Shown: in pieces, positions 18,570 to 26,537 of the stretch
Position numbering within the stretch: position 1 is the stretch's first letter
Layout of the letters: the number at the start of each line of letters is the position of its first letter
Source of the DNA: Phycisphaeraceae bacterium
GTDB lineage: Bacteria; Planctomycetota; Phycisphaerae; Phycisphaerales; Phycisphaeraceae
DNA: 46,928 nt
Direction of reading: 5' to 3'
Assembly: GCA_029260655.1 (NCBI GenBank)
Contig: JAJDCU010000013.1
Coordinates: 1-46,928 of the forward strand
The notes under the pieces: model-generated
What the model saw: only the letters and a program-made list of their open reading frames with translations
Databases searched by the model: none
Told to the model about the DNA's origin: nothing
Translations under genes and position numbers: made by a program

Positions 18570-19436
18570 CTAGGGCACAGACCGCTGGGCCGGTACAACG
18601 ATAGCAAGCCGCCCGTGAGACCCAGCCGATACCGCCGAAACACTACCGGCTGTTGCAACGGTGTCACCTACTCTAACCCGCAATAGATAACCCGAGCCCT
18701 GGAACTCGCAGCATTGGACGACCGCGTCACCTGTCGGGTCGGGGGTGAAGGTAAGCTGCTCGGGGCGGGTGATCTGGTTATTGAAAACGCAGGCGGGGCC
18801 GGTGGCTTGTGCGGCGGCGAGGTTGACTGGGTGATGGTAGATGTGCTCGGCCGGGCCGTACTGAGTGATGTGGCCGTTGATCAGGATGGCGCAGTTGTCG
18901 GCGAGGCGCATGGCTTCGCCGGCGTGGTGGGTCGCGAGCAGGACGCCTGCGTTTGAGTCGGCGAGAGCAGCGCGGAGCAGGTCGAACAGGTCGGCGCGCG
19001 AAGGGCCGTCAAGGTGGGCCATGGGCTCGTCCAGCAGCAGCCACACCGGGTCGATGGCCAGCGCACGGGCGATGCTGAGCCGTTGACGTTCGCCGCCGGA
19101 CATCGCTCCGGGTCGTCGGCGACGCAGGTCAGTCAGCTTCATCGCCGCAAGCGCCTGCTCGGCGCGGTCACGGTCGGCGCCGACGATCTTCAGATGTTGC
19201 TCGACTGTCAGGTGGTCCCAAAGTCCTGGCTGTTGAAAGACCATCCCGAGTTTGCCGGCTGCGCGTGCGACCCGCCCATGACTTGGCGGCCACAGCCCGG
19301 CCAGCACCCAAAGCAGTGTCGTTTTGCCCGCACCGCTTGGGCCCAATAATGCGCAGATTTTTCCACGCCGAAGCGACAGGCTAACGTCGTGTAAGACGTC
19401 GCCGTAGTACACTGATTCACAGGTCAACTCGCTCAC
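18570..19436 (-). CDS. ABC transporter ATP-binding protein, ferric-iron (FbpC) type
   Basis: A 288-residue ATPase: Walker A GPSGAGKT at residues 32-39, signature MSGGERQRLSIARAL, Walker B WLLLDEPMAHLD and switch histidine in LLATHHAGE. A C-terminal domain of about 90 residues follows, as in FbpC/PotA-like importers. I start it at the GTG at 19436, which overlaps the permease stop by four bases (GTGA); the much longer open frame upstream lies inside the permease gene in another frame and is not real. It is the last gene of the nine-gene operon and should power the permease and binding lipoprotein encoded upstream. Confidence 0.85.
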   Translation of the reverse strand: MSELTCESVYYGDVLHDVSLSLRRGKICALLGPSGAGKTTLLWVLAGLWPPSHGRVARAAGKLGMVFQQPGLWDHLTVEQHLKIVGADRDRAEQALAAMKLTDLRRRRPGAMSGGERQRLSIARALAIDPVWLLLDEPMAHLDGPSRADLFDLLRAALADSNAGVLLATHHAGEAMRLADNCAILINGHITQYGPAEHIYHHPVNLAAAQATGPACVFNNQITRPEQLTFTPDPTGDAVVQCCEFQGSGYLLRVRVGDTVATAGSVSAVSAGSHGRLAIVVPAQRSVP

Positions 19437-20881
19437 GCGCGTCTCCGTCTTGCCAGAAAGCCCAGCAGTACGATCCACGGGGTCAGCAACAGCAACACAG
19501 CCACCGCCGCTGCGCTGACCTGGGTATCCGGTGCGGTGTGGATCAGGGTATATAGCCTGACACCGACGGTCGATGTGCCCGCCGGGGCAAGCAGAAGCGA
19601 CGCCTCGAGTTCGGTAGCGATTAGCAGGCCACATAGGAGTAGGGCGGCGGTAAGCTCGACGCGCCGCGTCGAGCAGTAGATGCGCCGTATTCTTGTCCAG
19701 ACAGGCACGTTGAACAGCTTCGCCGCGGTGTCGGGCAACTGCGGGCGGCGCAGTCCTGCGATGAACAGCACGAGAACGACCACCGGCACGAACCTCGCCG
19801 CGTACGTCGCCATGAGGGGTCCGTCTCCGTCGCGCAGCAATCGAATCGGCCAACGTGCGGACAGGTCTATTAAACCCATCGCCAACATCGATGGGGGGGC
19901 GGCCAGGTTGACGAGGATCAACGGCGTCCATGACCAGCGTCCCCGCCTCCAGTCGCGTAGCCACAACTCGGCCAGCAGCCAGCCGATCACAACGCAGGCC
20001 GGGGCGCATGCCGCTGTGATCAGCCCGGTGTGGACGACTTCGTGGCGCATCTCGCGGAAGGCTTCTACCAGTGATGTCGGTGAACCTATCTGCCAGATGA
20101 TCGCTGTGATCGGGACACCCACGGATAACAACATGACCAGTACCGCTGGCCAGAACGACTTGGGCGAGGGTTCGTTCGAGTCGACCGTAAGCCATGGACG
20201 CACCACGCAGACGACGCCGCCAATCGCCAGGACGGCGGGCAGCAGCATGGGGGTCGCCAATGCTGCTGCACCCGGGAGGTCTTGCAGGGCGTTGTATTGG
20301 ATCAGTACCTGGGTGCCGTAGGTATGCACGAGAAACATCGACGGCATGATGTGGTCCGCGCTGACGAGTATAAACGTCGCCGCCATCGCGGCGGCCGCCG
20401 GTCCGAGCGCTGGCTTGATTCCGAACCACCACCAGGTATGGCGGACCTTAAAGACCTTCGCGGCGGGACCGGGGCCAACGCGTTGGGTAGCGAAGATCAG
20501 CGCTGCGATCCCGGCGTAGCGCAGCCCCACAGCAGCTGACGCGATCGGCCAGTCGAATACCGTTATCCAATCGCCCAACGGTCCGTTGCGTCCCAGTGCG
20601 ATGATCCATGACGAGCCCAGAAGCGATGACGGGATCGCCAAAGGCACACACGCCACAATCGCCCAGCCGATGCCCGATCGACCGACCAGGTAGCCCCCTA
20701 GTATTGCGACTACGGACGCCAACAGACCGAAATACGCCGTGTCTAACAGGATCCGCCAGCCGCGCGGCGAAAGCCACCAGTCCTGGTATCCCGATGATGC
20801 CGCCACCGCCGCACCCAACGGCAAAAGCAGCGCGAGTGTCAGCAGGATCCCGAGAACGCTAAGTGACCGATCAGTGGTCAA
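19433..20881 (-). CDS. ABC transporter permease, two-domain FbpB/ThiP type
   Basis: A 482-residue hydrophobic protein with about 11-12 membrane segments in two halves, as in fused iron or thiamine permeases. Half one runs from SLSVLGILLTLALLLPLG to about residue 240 and half two from FWPAVLVMLLSVGVPIT to the end. The stretch DTAAKLFNVPVWTRIRRIYC is the second-half EAA-like loop that contacts the ATPase. It overlaps the binding-protein gene by 11 bases and the ATPase gene by four. The cargo is probably ferric iron by family resemblance, but thiamine or another small solute is possible. Confidence 0.8.
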   Translation of the reverse strand: MTTDRSLSVLGILLTLALLLPLGAAVAASSGYQDWWLSPRGWRILLDTAYFGLLASVVAILGGYLVGRSGIGWAIVACVPLAIPSSLLGSSWIIALGRNGPLGDWITVFDWPIASAAVGLRYAGIAALIFATQRVGPGPAAKVFKVRHTWWWFGIKPALGPAAAAMAATFILVSADHIMPSMFLVHTYGTQVLIQYNALQDLPGAAALATPMLLPAVLAIGGVVCVVRPWLTVDSNEPSPKSFWPAVLVMLLSVGVPITAIIWQIGSPTSLVEAFREMRHEVVHTGLITAACAPACVVIGWLLAELWLRDWRRGRWSWTPLILVNLAAPPSMLAMGLIDLSARWPIRLLRDGDGPLMATYAARFVPVVVLVLFIAGLRRPQLPDTAAKLFNVPVWTRIRRIYCSTRRVELTAALLLCGLLIATELEASLLLAPAGTSTVGVRLYTLIHTAPDTQVSAAAVAVLLLLTPWIVLLGFLARRRRA

Positions 20882-21905
20882 AGCCCACCTGCCTGAGAAG
20901 GTCTACCGTCGACTGCCTGTCGCCTGCCGCGGTTTCAACGTCGAACGGCATCGTGTTGCGGTTAATCATACCGTCCCAGGGTGTCGGCATATCGGACAGA
21001 TCATCGCCGAGCGGGATCTGGGCGCTTCGTGCTTCCGCGAGCGCCTGTTCGACTTCGGCTGACAACAGGTAATCGATCAGTTGTCTCGCCTGTTTGGGAT
21101 GTGGACAGCCGGCAATCATCGCCACGGTGTTCGGGATCAACACCGCGCCTTGCTCGGCGTCGGGCACCACGACCGCGACCGGCTTGCCGTCAAGCATCGC
21201 GCCGTGGGCATCGTCCGTATCGGTCAAGCCGAAGGCCCTTTCGCCCGACGCCACCAGATCACGCACCGAGCCGTTACCCGGCGCAATCGCGGTTCCGTTG
21301 GCTTTGACTGACACCATCCAATCGATCAGACGCTTTTCCCCCCACGCCTGTCTCAATATGCTCATGTGAGTGAAGGTCGTGCCGAAGAACGGCAGGGCGA
21401 TCGCGGAACGTCCACGCCACTTGGGATCGGCCATATCGGCAAGCGAGGTTGGGACTTCATCTGCGGCGATCAATTCCGTGTTATAGATGAACACCCTGGC
21501 CCGCGCCGCGAAGCCGGTCCATCGGTGCTGTGGGTCTTTGAACGCCGGACTAAAACGTGACGCCGACGGGCTTTCGTAAGGCTCTAACAATCCCAGCCCC
21601 GCGAGGTGTTGAGTCTGAACGACCTCGTTGTTCCAAAGCACGTCGCACTGGGGGTCGTCACGGCGGGCGATGATCTGGTTGATCAGGCCGGTGGTCTTGG
21701 CGGCCTCGGCGTCGTACTTGGCGAGGACGCGGATACCGGTTTGCTGTTCGAATCGCTTAAGGATCGGCTCGGAGTAGACCCGATCCAAGGCCGTGAACAC
21801 CACGACCTCGCCGGCCGGTGCGGCGCGTCTTTCACAACCGGCCTGAGCGCACAGCAACGAGATCAGGCACAACAGATAGATAGAAAAACTAACGGTAGTC
21901 CGCAT
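20871..21905 (-). CDS. Iron-type extracellular solute-binding lipoprotein (FbpA family)
   Basis: A 344-residue periplasmic binding protein of the type that feeds FbpBC-like importers. The start at 21905 gives a clean lipoprotein signal peptide: SFSIYLLCLISLLCAQAGC, with the lipobox cysteine at residue 25. The mature protein starts with VVVFTALDRVYSEPILKRFE, the usual opening of this class, and keeps KYDAEAAKTTGLINQI and the late SAEVEQALAEARSAQIPL block. It overlaps the end of the VWA gene by 17 bases. Because a TonB-like and ExbBD system sits in the same operon, iron or iron-complex uptake across both membranes is an attractive reading, but the ligand residues cannot be verified from sequence alone. 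Confidence 0.8.
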   Translation of the reverse strand: MRTTVSFSIYLLCLISLLCAQAGCERRAAPAGEVVVFTALDRVYSEPILKRFEQQTGIRVLAKYDAEAAKTTGLINQIIARRDDPQCDVLWNNEVVQTQHLAGLGLLEPYESPSASRFSPAFKDPQHRWTGFAARARVFIYNTELIAADEVPTSLADMADPKWRGRSAIALPFFGTTFTHMSILRQAWGEKRLIDWMVSVKANGTAIAPGNGSVRDLVASGERAFGLTDTDDAHGAMLDGKPVAVVVPDAEQGAVLIPNTVAMIAGCPHPKQARQLIDYLLSAEVEQALAEARSAQIPLGDDLSDMPTPWDGMINRNTMPFDVETAAGDRQSTVDLLRQVGFDH

Positions 21906-22998
21906 AGCGCTCCACGATGGTCTGGACGTCTCGCTCAAACCGCTTACCGAAGACAGATACAATCAGGTTCTCCCAGAACGCCTTCTCGCTTGCCAGAAGG
22001 GAAGCGGTCCCGCCACCGGCCTCGGCGATCTCCTGGAAATCTCCCAACACCACTTTGCGATCGGTTCCGACATCGATGACGTTGACCGTGCCGGCGAAAC
22101 GTTTCCTAAATCCACGGGCTTCTGCGATGGCCTCGTTGCGGCCGCCGGGGTGGACCGGGGAATCACCAATCAGGACGATGATGCTCGTGGCCGATCGCTT
22201 CCAGCCCATTTTCCTTTCGGTCGCGATCTTCAGGGCTTCGTGGATTGGCTCGGGGATGTCGCCGCCACCGCTGGCGGTGATTCGGTCGATGAATTCTCGG
22301 ACGGACTCGAACTCATGGGTCAGGGCCAGGGCTTTGGCGGCCGCGATGCCGTACTCGTCCCCGTAGTCCTTGTACGCCACCACACCGAACCGGACATTTC
22401 TTGGCGGCAGACCGTCTTTGGATAGAACACCCGTGATGACCCCGATCACATCATGCACACGCTCCTTGGCCTGGCCGATGATCCCCGACATGCTGTTGGT
22501 CGCATCAATGACAAACACGACATCCAACCCACGACCACGGATCCCGCCGACCATCTGCTGGAAGCCTTCGCTTGATCCGTCGATCAGCGGGTTGTCACCA
22601 CGACCGGTGTGCTCGGCGCTGAGTTGTTCAGTGAGTTCGACCAACAGCGCAAGCGCCGGGTCGGACATCGCCGGGTCGGTCGGCAGGACGCTCTGATCGG
22701 GGGCGGGGGTGGACCCCAGCGAGGCGTCAACCGAAGGCGCGGGCATCGGTGCGGTAGACGGGCTTGCGGCCGAATCGCTGGTTGCTTCCACACGCGGGGC
22801 GGATCCGCCGGACGAGCTGGTCGATGGATCGTCCGGCCGACCGACGGGTTCGAAACTAACCACGGCCTCAATCGGTGGCGGCTGCGCGACCGCCAACACC
22901 AGGCTCGCCAGTAGCAGCACGATTAGCGCGTGGACCACCGCCGAGATACCCCACGCTTTTGCACGTTGCCCCCAACTATCGGTTACATGTTCGTTCAC
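21889..22998 (-). CDS. VWA-domain protein with TonB-like N-terminal anchor
   Basis: A 369-residue protein. Near residues 15-38 there is one membrane helix (AWGISAVVHALIVLLLASLV) that contains the S-x-x-x-H pair (S19, H23), as in the TonB helix that contacts ExbB-ExbD. A Pro/Ser-rich linker of about 100 residues follows, as in TonB, but in place of the TonB C-terminal domain there is a von Willebrand factor A domain from about residue 155, with the metal-site variant D165-x-T167-x-S169 (VIDATNSMS) and FGVVAYKDYGDE. It sits directly after two exbD genes. I infer that the proton motor pulls on this VWA protein. Its partner in the periplasm is unknown. Confidence 0.75.
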   Translation of the reverse strand: MNEHVTDSWGQRAKAWGISAVVHALIVLLLASLVLAVAQPPPIEAVVSFEPVGRPDDPSTSSSGGSAPRVEATSDSAASPSTAPMPAPSVDASLGSTPAPDQSVLPTDPAMSDPALALLVELTEQLSAEHTGRGDNPLIDGSSEGFQQMVGGIRGRGLDVVFVIDATNSMSGIIGQAKERVHDVIGVITGVLSKDGLPPRNVRFGVVAYKDYGDEYGIAAAKALALTHEFESVREFIDRITASGGGDIPEPIHEALKIATERKMGWKRSATSIIVLIGDSPVHPGGRNEAIAEARGFRKRFAGTVNVIDVGTDRKVVLGDFQEIAEAGGGTASLLASEKAFWENLIVSVFGKRFERDVQTIVERYADYR

Positions 22999-23444
22999 GG
23001 CATGGGTTCCCTGGGGCTTGGGCTCAAGGATAGCCGTTTCATCGGACTGGCCAGCACCGCGTCCATGCCGTTGGCGACCTGTTGCACGCTCAGGTCGGCG
23101 CCGGCCCCGATCACCACCGGGACACGCGGCAGATCGATCTGTGTCAGCAACGCAGTGAGGTCATCAAACCCGTCATCGGGCAGCGCGGCGTCACCGACCC
23201 GGATAGCCACAGCCCCTTGATCTGTCGCATTCAACCACACACGCACCGCCGCCGGCAGGTCCTCGGCCGAGGCCCCCGCCGACTGGGTTTGATCCTGATA
23301 GCCCAGCGGCAAATCGCGCTCGCCCCCGTGAAACTGCACGCTCATCACGAAAAACGCAAGCAGGATGAATACGATGTCGACCATCGCCGCGACCTGGAAC
23401 AGCTCGTCGGACTCTTCTTCGGGTTCGCCCAGAAAATCCATCAT
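22995..23444 (-). CDS. ExbD/TolR-family biopolymer transport protein (second copy)
   Basis: A 149-residue protein with a short cytoplasmic N-terminus, one membrane helix (VAAMVDIVFILLAFFVMSVQ, with the key aspartate in MVDIVFILLAFF) and a periplasmic ExbD/TolR domain. The aspartate is the proton-carrying residue of the family. Its start overlaps the end of the first exbD gene by four bases and its end overlaps the VWA gene by four. Confidence 0.85.
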   Translation of the reverse strand: MMDFLGEPEEESDELFQVAAMVDIVFILLAFFVMSVQFHGGERDLPLGYQDQTQSAGASAEDLPAAVRVWLNATDQGAVAIRVGDAALPDDGFDDLTALLTQIDLPRVPVVIGAGADLSVQQVANGMDAVLASPMKRLSLSPSPREPMP

Positions 23445-23884
23445 GGTCGGCCCTCCGTTGCCCGTATGGTTACGCCGCGCAGGCCTGCGTCACGGCAGGC
23501 GCCCATGGCCGCGTCGAGCAGGCCGTAACTCTGCCGACCGTCGGCGCGGATCACGACGTTCAGCCCCGCCCCCGACGCCTCGGCGCGGCTGCGCTCGGAC
23601 CGCAGCAACGCCTCGAGCCCGTCGAGATCGACCGGTGCGCCGTTGAGGTTGATCGAGCCGGCCGCGTCGATGTTCACGATCAACTCCGCCGGGATCACAT
23701 CTGACGTCTCGTTGTTTACCATCGTCGGCAGTTTGATCTGGTCGTCCGTTCGGCTTTGCATCGATTGCATCACCAACAAGTAGAAACAGATCAGCAGCAA
23801 CACAATGTCGACAAGCGGCGCCATCCCGATGTGCGGGTGGGCGGCGTCGGCGTCTTCGTGGTTGAAGTCCAGCCGGGCACTCAC
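23441..23884 (-). CDS. ExbD/TolR-family biopolymer transport protein (first copy)
   Basis: A 147-residue protein with the membrane helix HIGMAPLVDIVLLLICFYLL and its proton-binding aspartate, and a periplasmic domain of ExbD type. I start it at the GTG at 23884, overlapping the ExbB stop (GTGA); the longer frame to 24055 is antisense-free but lies inside exbB and lacks family similarity there. Two unlike ExbD subunits in a row suggest a mixed dimer in the motor. Confidence 0.85.
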   Translation of the reverse strand: MSARLDFNHEDADAAHPHIGMAPLVDIVLLLICFYLLVMQSMQSRTDDQIKLPTMVNNETSDVIPAELIVNIDAAGSINLNGAPVDLDGLEALLRSERSRAEASGAGLNVVIRADGRQSYGLLDAAMGACRDAGLRGVTIRATEGRP

Positions 23885-24627
23885 TTGGGCGCCTCCTGTT
23901 TCTGGTTGGCTTGTTGGCGCGTCTCGATGACCACGGTCATGAGCCTGAGCATCTTCTCGCCGACCGCGGCTGTTTTGTGGCCGATGCGGGTGATGCGGAT
24001 GCGGAAGAAGACGTAGAAGAACATCAACGGCACCGCGACAACCAGGCCCATGCACGTGGTCACCAGGGCCTGGCTGATGCCCAGCGCCAGCTCGTCCGGC
24101 CGGGCCGCGCCCTGGGCCTCGCCCAGCAGGCGAAACGATGCGATCATGCCCGTCACCGTGCCCAGCAGCCCGAGCATCGGCGCGACCGACGCGATCAGGC
24201 CGATGTAGCCGTTGCGCTCTCGCATCCTGGTGACCTCCATCACGCCGGCATGCTCCATGCCCTCACGCACCGCGTCGAGCCCGAGCTTGCCGTCCGCCAA
24301 CCCGCCGGCGATGACGCGCCCGAGCATGCTCTCGTTTGTCTTACAAAGCGCCAGCACCTCTTCGAACTTCCCCTTGGCGGTCAGGTCGTGGACCTGTTCA
24401 ACGAGGTTCGGCGGGGCCAGGTCCTTCTCCTTGAGCCGCATGAAGGCGTCGACCACCAGGGCCAGCCCACACAGACTCAGCAGCATGATGGCGTACCCGA
24501 CCCAGCCACCGGCCTGTACAAGGTCGAGCAGTGATCGGCTTGCCTCAGGCTCGGCGTCCTGGGCCCAAGCCGTTGTCGCAAACACAAAAACCACAACAGC
24601 GGCGCCAAGAATATCGGCTCGTTTCAT
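23881..24627 (-). CDS. MotA/TolQ/ExbB-family proton channel protein
   Basis: A 248-residue ExbB/TolQ homologue. It begins with a cleavable-looking signal sequence (GAAVVVFVFATTAWAQ) seen in many planctomycete ExbB proteins, followed by three membrane helices: YAIMLLSLCGLALVV, GLIASVAPMLGLLGTVTGMI (the conserved pore motif) and ALVTTCMGLVVAVPLMFFYVFF. With the two ExbD proteins it should form a proton-driven motor in the inner membrane. The gene overlaps the TPR gene upstream by four bases. Confidence 0.88.
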   Translation of the reverse strand: MKRADILGAAVVVFVFATTAWAQDAEPEASRSLLDLVQAGGWVGYAIMLLSLCGLALVVDAFMRLKEKDLAPPNLVEQVHDLTAKGKFEEVLALCKTNESMLGRVIAGGLADGKLGLDAVREGMEHAGVMEVTRMRERNGYIGLIASVAPMLGLLGTVTGMIASFRLLGEAQGAARPDELALGISQALVTTCMGLVVAVPLMFFYVFFRIRITRIGHKTAAVGEKMLRLMTVVIETRQQANQKQEAPK

Positions 24628-26537
24628 TCTTCAAACTCCTTCTTCAGAACGTCCAGCCGTGTCCGCAACTGGGGTCGCCCGGTAACTGGATACAACGCTT
24701 CGGCCACACGCAACACCTCTGCGGCGGCCGGTCCATCATCCATCGTAAGCTGCGCCGTCGCCAGCGCGAGCGTCGCTTCCCACCAGAAGTCACTACCGGC
24801 CCGCGAAGCTCGGCGAGCATCACGTATTTCCGTCAGCGCCTCGTCCTCCTGGCTTAGCGCCAACCGGCACAGCCCCCGCTGAAGCGCCCCCTGGGCTGTG
24901 TCGTCGCCCACCAGCGCATCCAGCCCCTCTTGCGGACGATCCATCGCTCGCAATGCCTCGGCCAGGACCCGCTTCGCCTCGGCCCAATCCAGCGGCCCGA
25001 GCACTTTCACCGCATCGGCACGGGCATCGACACGCAACATCAATCGAGCCGCCGCAAGGGCGGTGGGCTTATCATCAGGCGCAGCGGTGATCGCGGCGCT
25101 GGCCAGAGATAACACACGTTGCTGGGCGTTACCCCCGATGCCGTCCGCATAACGGTCCGCCAGCGCTTCACCGACCAGCAGCAGTGACTGGGGCCGCTGG
25201 GTATCGGGGCTTCGCAACATCTCCTCCGACGCACGGTCCACCATGCCCAGTTCGATCCACAACCTGACCCGCTGCTGTTGTGCCGGCTTGGCAACAAGCG
25301 GCTGATTCATCAGCTCGTCCCAATGCTCGGTGAGCACCGCCATGGCGTCACGCGGATCGGTTTCGATCTGGGCTAGCAACAATACGGCCGATGCGCGGAC
25401 CAGTGGATCACTTGTCTCTGTGATAACGGCGTATAATTCGGCAATCCGCTCGGCCGGCTCGATGGTGTCCCGCGCCGTCGCAGCGCGGGCGTATCTCAGG
25501 TAGGGATCGGACGACACGAGATCTTCATGCGTAGTCAATATCTCAAGGGATCCATAAGCCCCTGACAGATGCACCCAGCGACGAAGCGCAGCGCGCCTCA
25601 GCGCATCGTCGGCCTCAGACTCGATAAGGCGGCGATAAGCCTCGAGGGCCGACGATGTGTGTCCGGGGTCTTCTACAATCAAGGATTCCAGGCAGGAAGC
25701 GTAGGCGAGCATCACCTCAGGCCCGGCACCGGATTCAATGGCCCTGCTCCACTGCTTGGCCGCCTCCGCTTTCCGCCCCGCACCCTGCAACAGCGCCGCA
25801 TACAGCCTGGCCGCTTGGGTCGGTGCATCTTCATCCAACACCGCCAGCGCGGCTTCATTTCGGCCAACCTCCGCCAGGATCTGCGCCCATGCGAAGCGTT
25901 CGTCTTCGCTCAAGGCGTCCAGACCGGCGATCAATTCCAGCCGTTGAAATTTCGGCACCGAGGCCACGACCGTTTCACTGCGTACCAGTTCAAGGGCTTT
26001 ATCACGGTCCCCGAGTTCTGCATACGCCCTGGCGAGGAACCCGTGTGCCGGCACCCCCAATGCGTGGGCGTCCTTCATGGCGCGTTCCGGATCGATCAAC
26101 AGCCGGGCCCCGAGCGACTCTAGTTGTGCCAGGCGTTTCATCTTCGAGTCGCCGCGAGCTTCGGTCAGCGCAGCGAGTACCACAAGAGCCTGGGCCGGGT
26201 CGCCGTTTTGCATATGTACGCGGGCCTCGCCGATGTAGCCGAGCACACCGGTGGCCAGGTCCATATAGTCGACCCGCATAGAGCGGAAACGCTCGAGTGC
26301 TTTTTCATCATAGCCCCGGTCCGGCGAAGCGGCGGCGGCACGGCGGTAGAGCTCACCCGCCAGGAAAGCATCCATGCAGCGCTGCGGGCGTGTCTGCGCG
26401 TTCAGTTCGGCGAGCCCCGCTTCAAGGGCTTGGACTACCTGTGCCGGCTCGGCACCGCCTGACAGACGCAGCCGTTCGAGGTCCGACGCCGGGCTTGCCA
26501 GGACCGACAACATCAGCAGGCCGACGGTGGTGATCAA
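24624..26537 (-). CDS. Secreted TPR-repeat protein
   Basis: A 637-residue, alanine-rich helical protein with an N-terminal signal peptide (TTVGLLMLSVLASPAS). It is made almost wholly of tetratricopeptide-like helix pairs, for example AHGFLARAYAELGDRDKALELV and RFAWAQILAEVGRNEAALAVL. No catalytic motif is seen. The position between the HEAT protein and ExbB in a run of four-base overlaps suggests a periplasmic scaffold for the motor complex, an inference from context. Confidence 0.75.
   Translation of the reverse strand: MITTVGLLMLSVLASPASDLERLRLSGGAEPAQVVQALEAGLAELNAQTRPQRCMDAFLAGELYRRAAAASPDRGYDEKALERFRSMRVDYMDLATGVLGYIGEARVHMQNGDPAQALVVLAALTEARGDSKMKRLAQLESLGARLLIDPERAMKDAHALGVPAHGFLARAYAELGDRDKALELVRSETVVASVPKFQRLELIAGLDALSEDERFAWAQILAEVGRNEAALAVLDEDAPTQAARLYAALLQGAGRKAEAAKQWSRAIESGAGPEVMLAYASCLESLIVEDPGHTSSALEAYRRLIESEADDALRRAALRRWVHLSGAYGSLEILTTHEDLVSSDPYLRYARAATARDTIEPAERIAELYAVITETSDPLVRASAVLLLAQIETDPRDAMAVLTEHWDELMNQPLVAKPAQQQRVRLWIELGMVDRASEEMLRSPDTQRPQSLLLVGEALADRYADGIGGNAQQRVLSLASAAITAAPDDKPTALAAARLMLRVDARADAVKVLGPLDWAEAKRVLAEALRAMDRPQEGLDALVGDDTAQGALQRGLCRLALSQEDEALTEIRDARRASRAGSDFWWEATLALATAQLTMDDGPAAAEVLRVAEALYPVTGRPQLRTRLDVLKKEFEE

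Noticed and set aside
19437-20432. N-terminal extension of the ABC ATPase frame
   Set aside because: It lies inside the permease gene in another frame and has no domain similarity; the GTG at 19436 with a four-base overlap explains the ATPase start.
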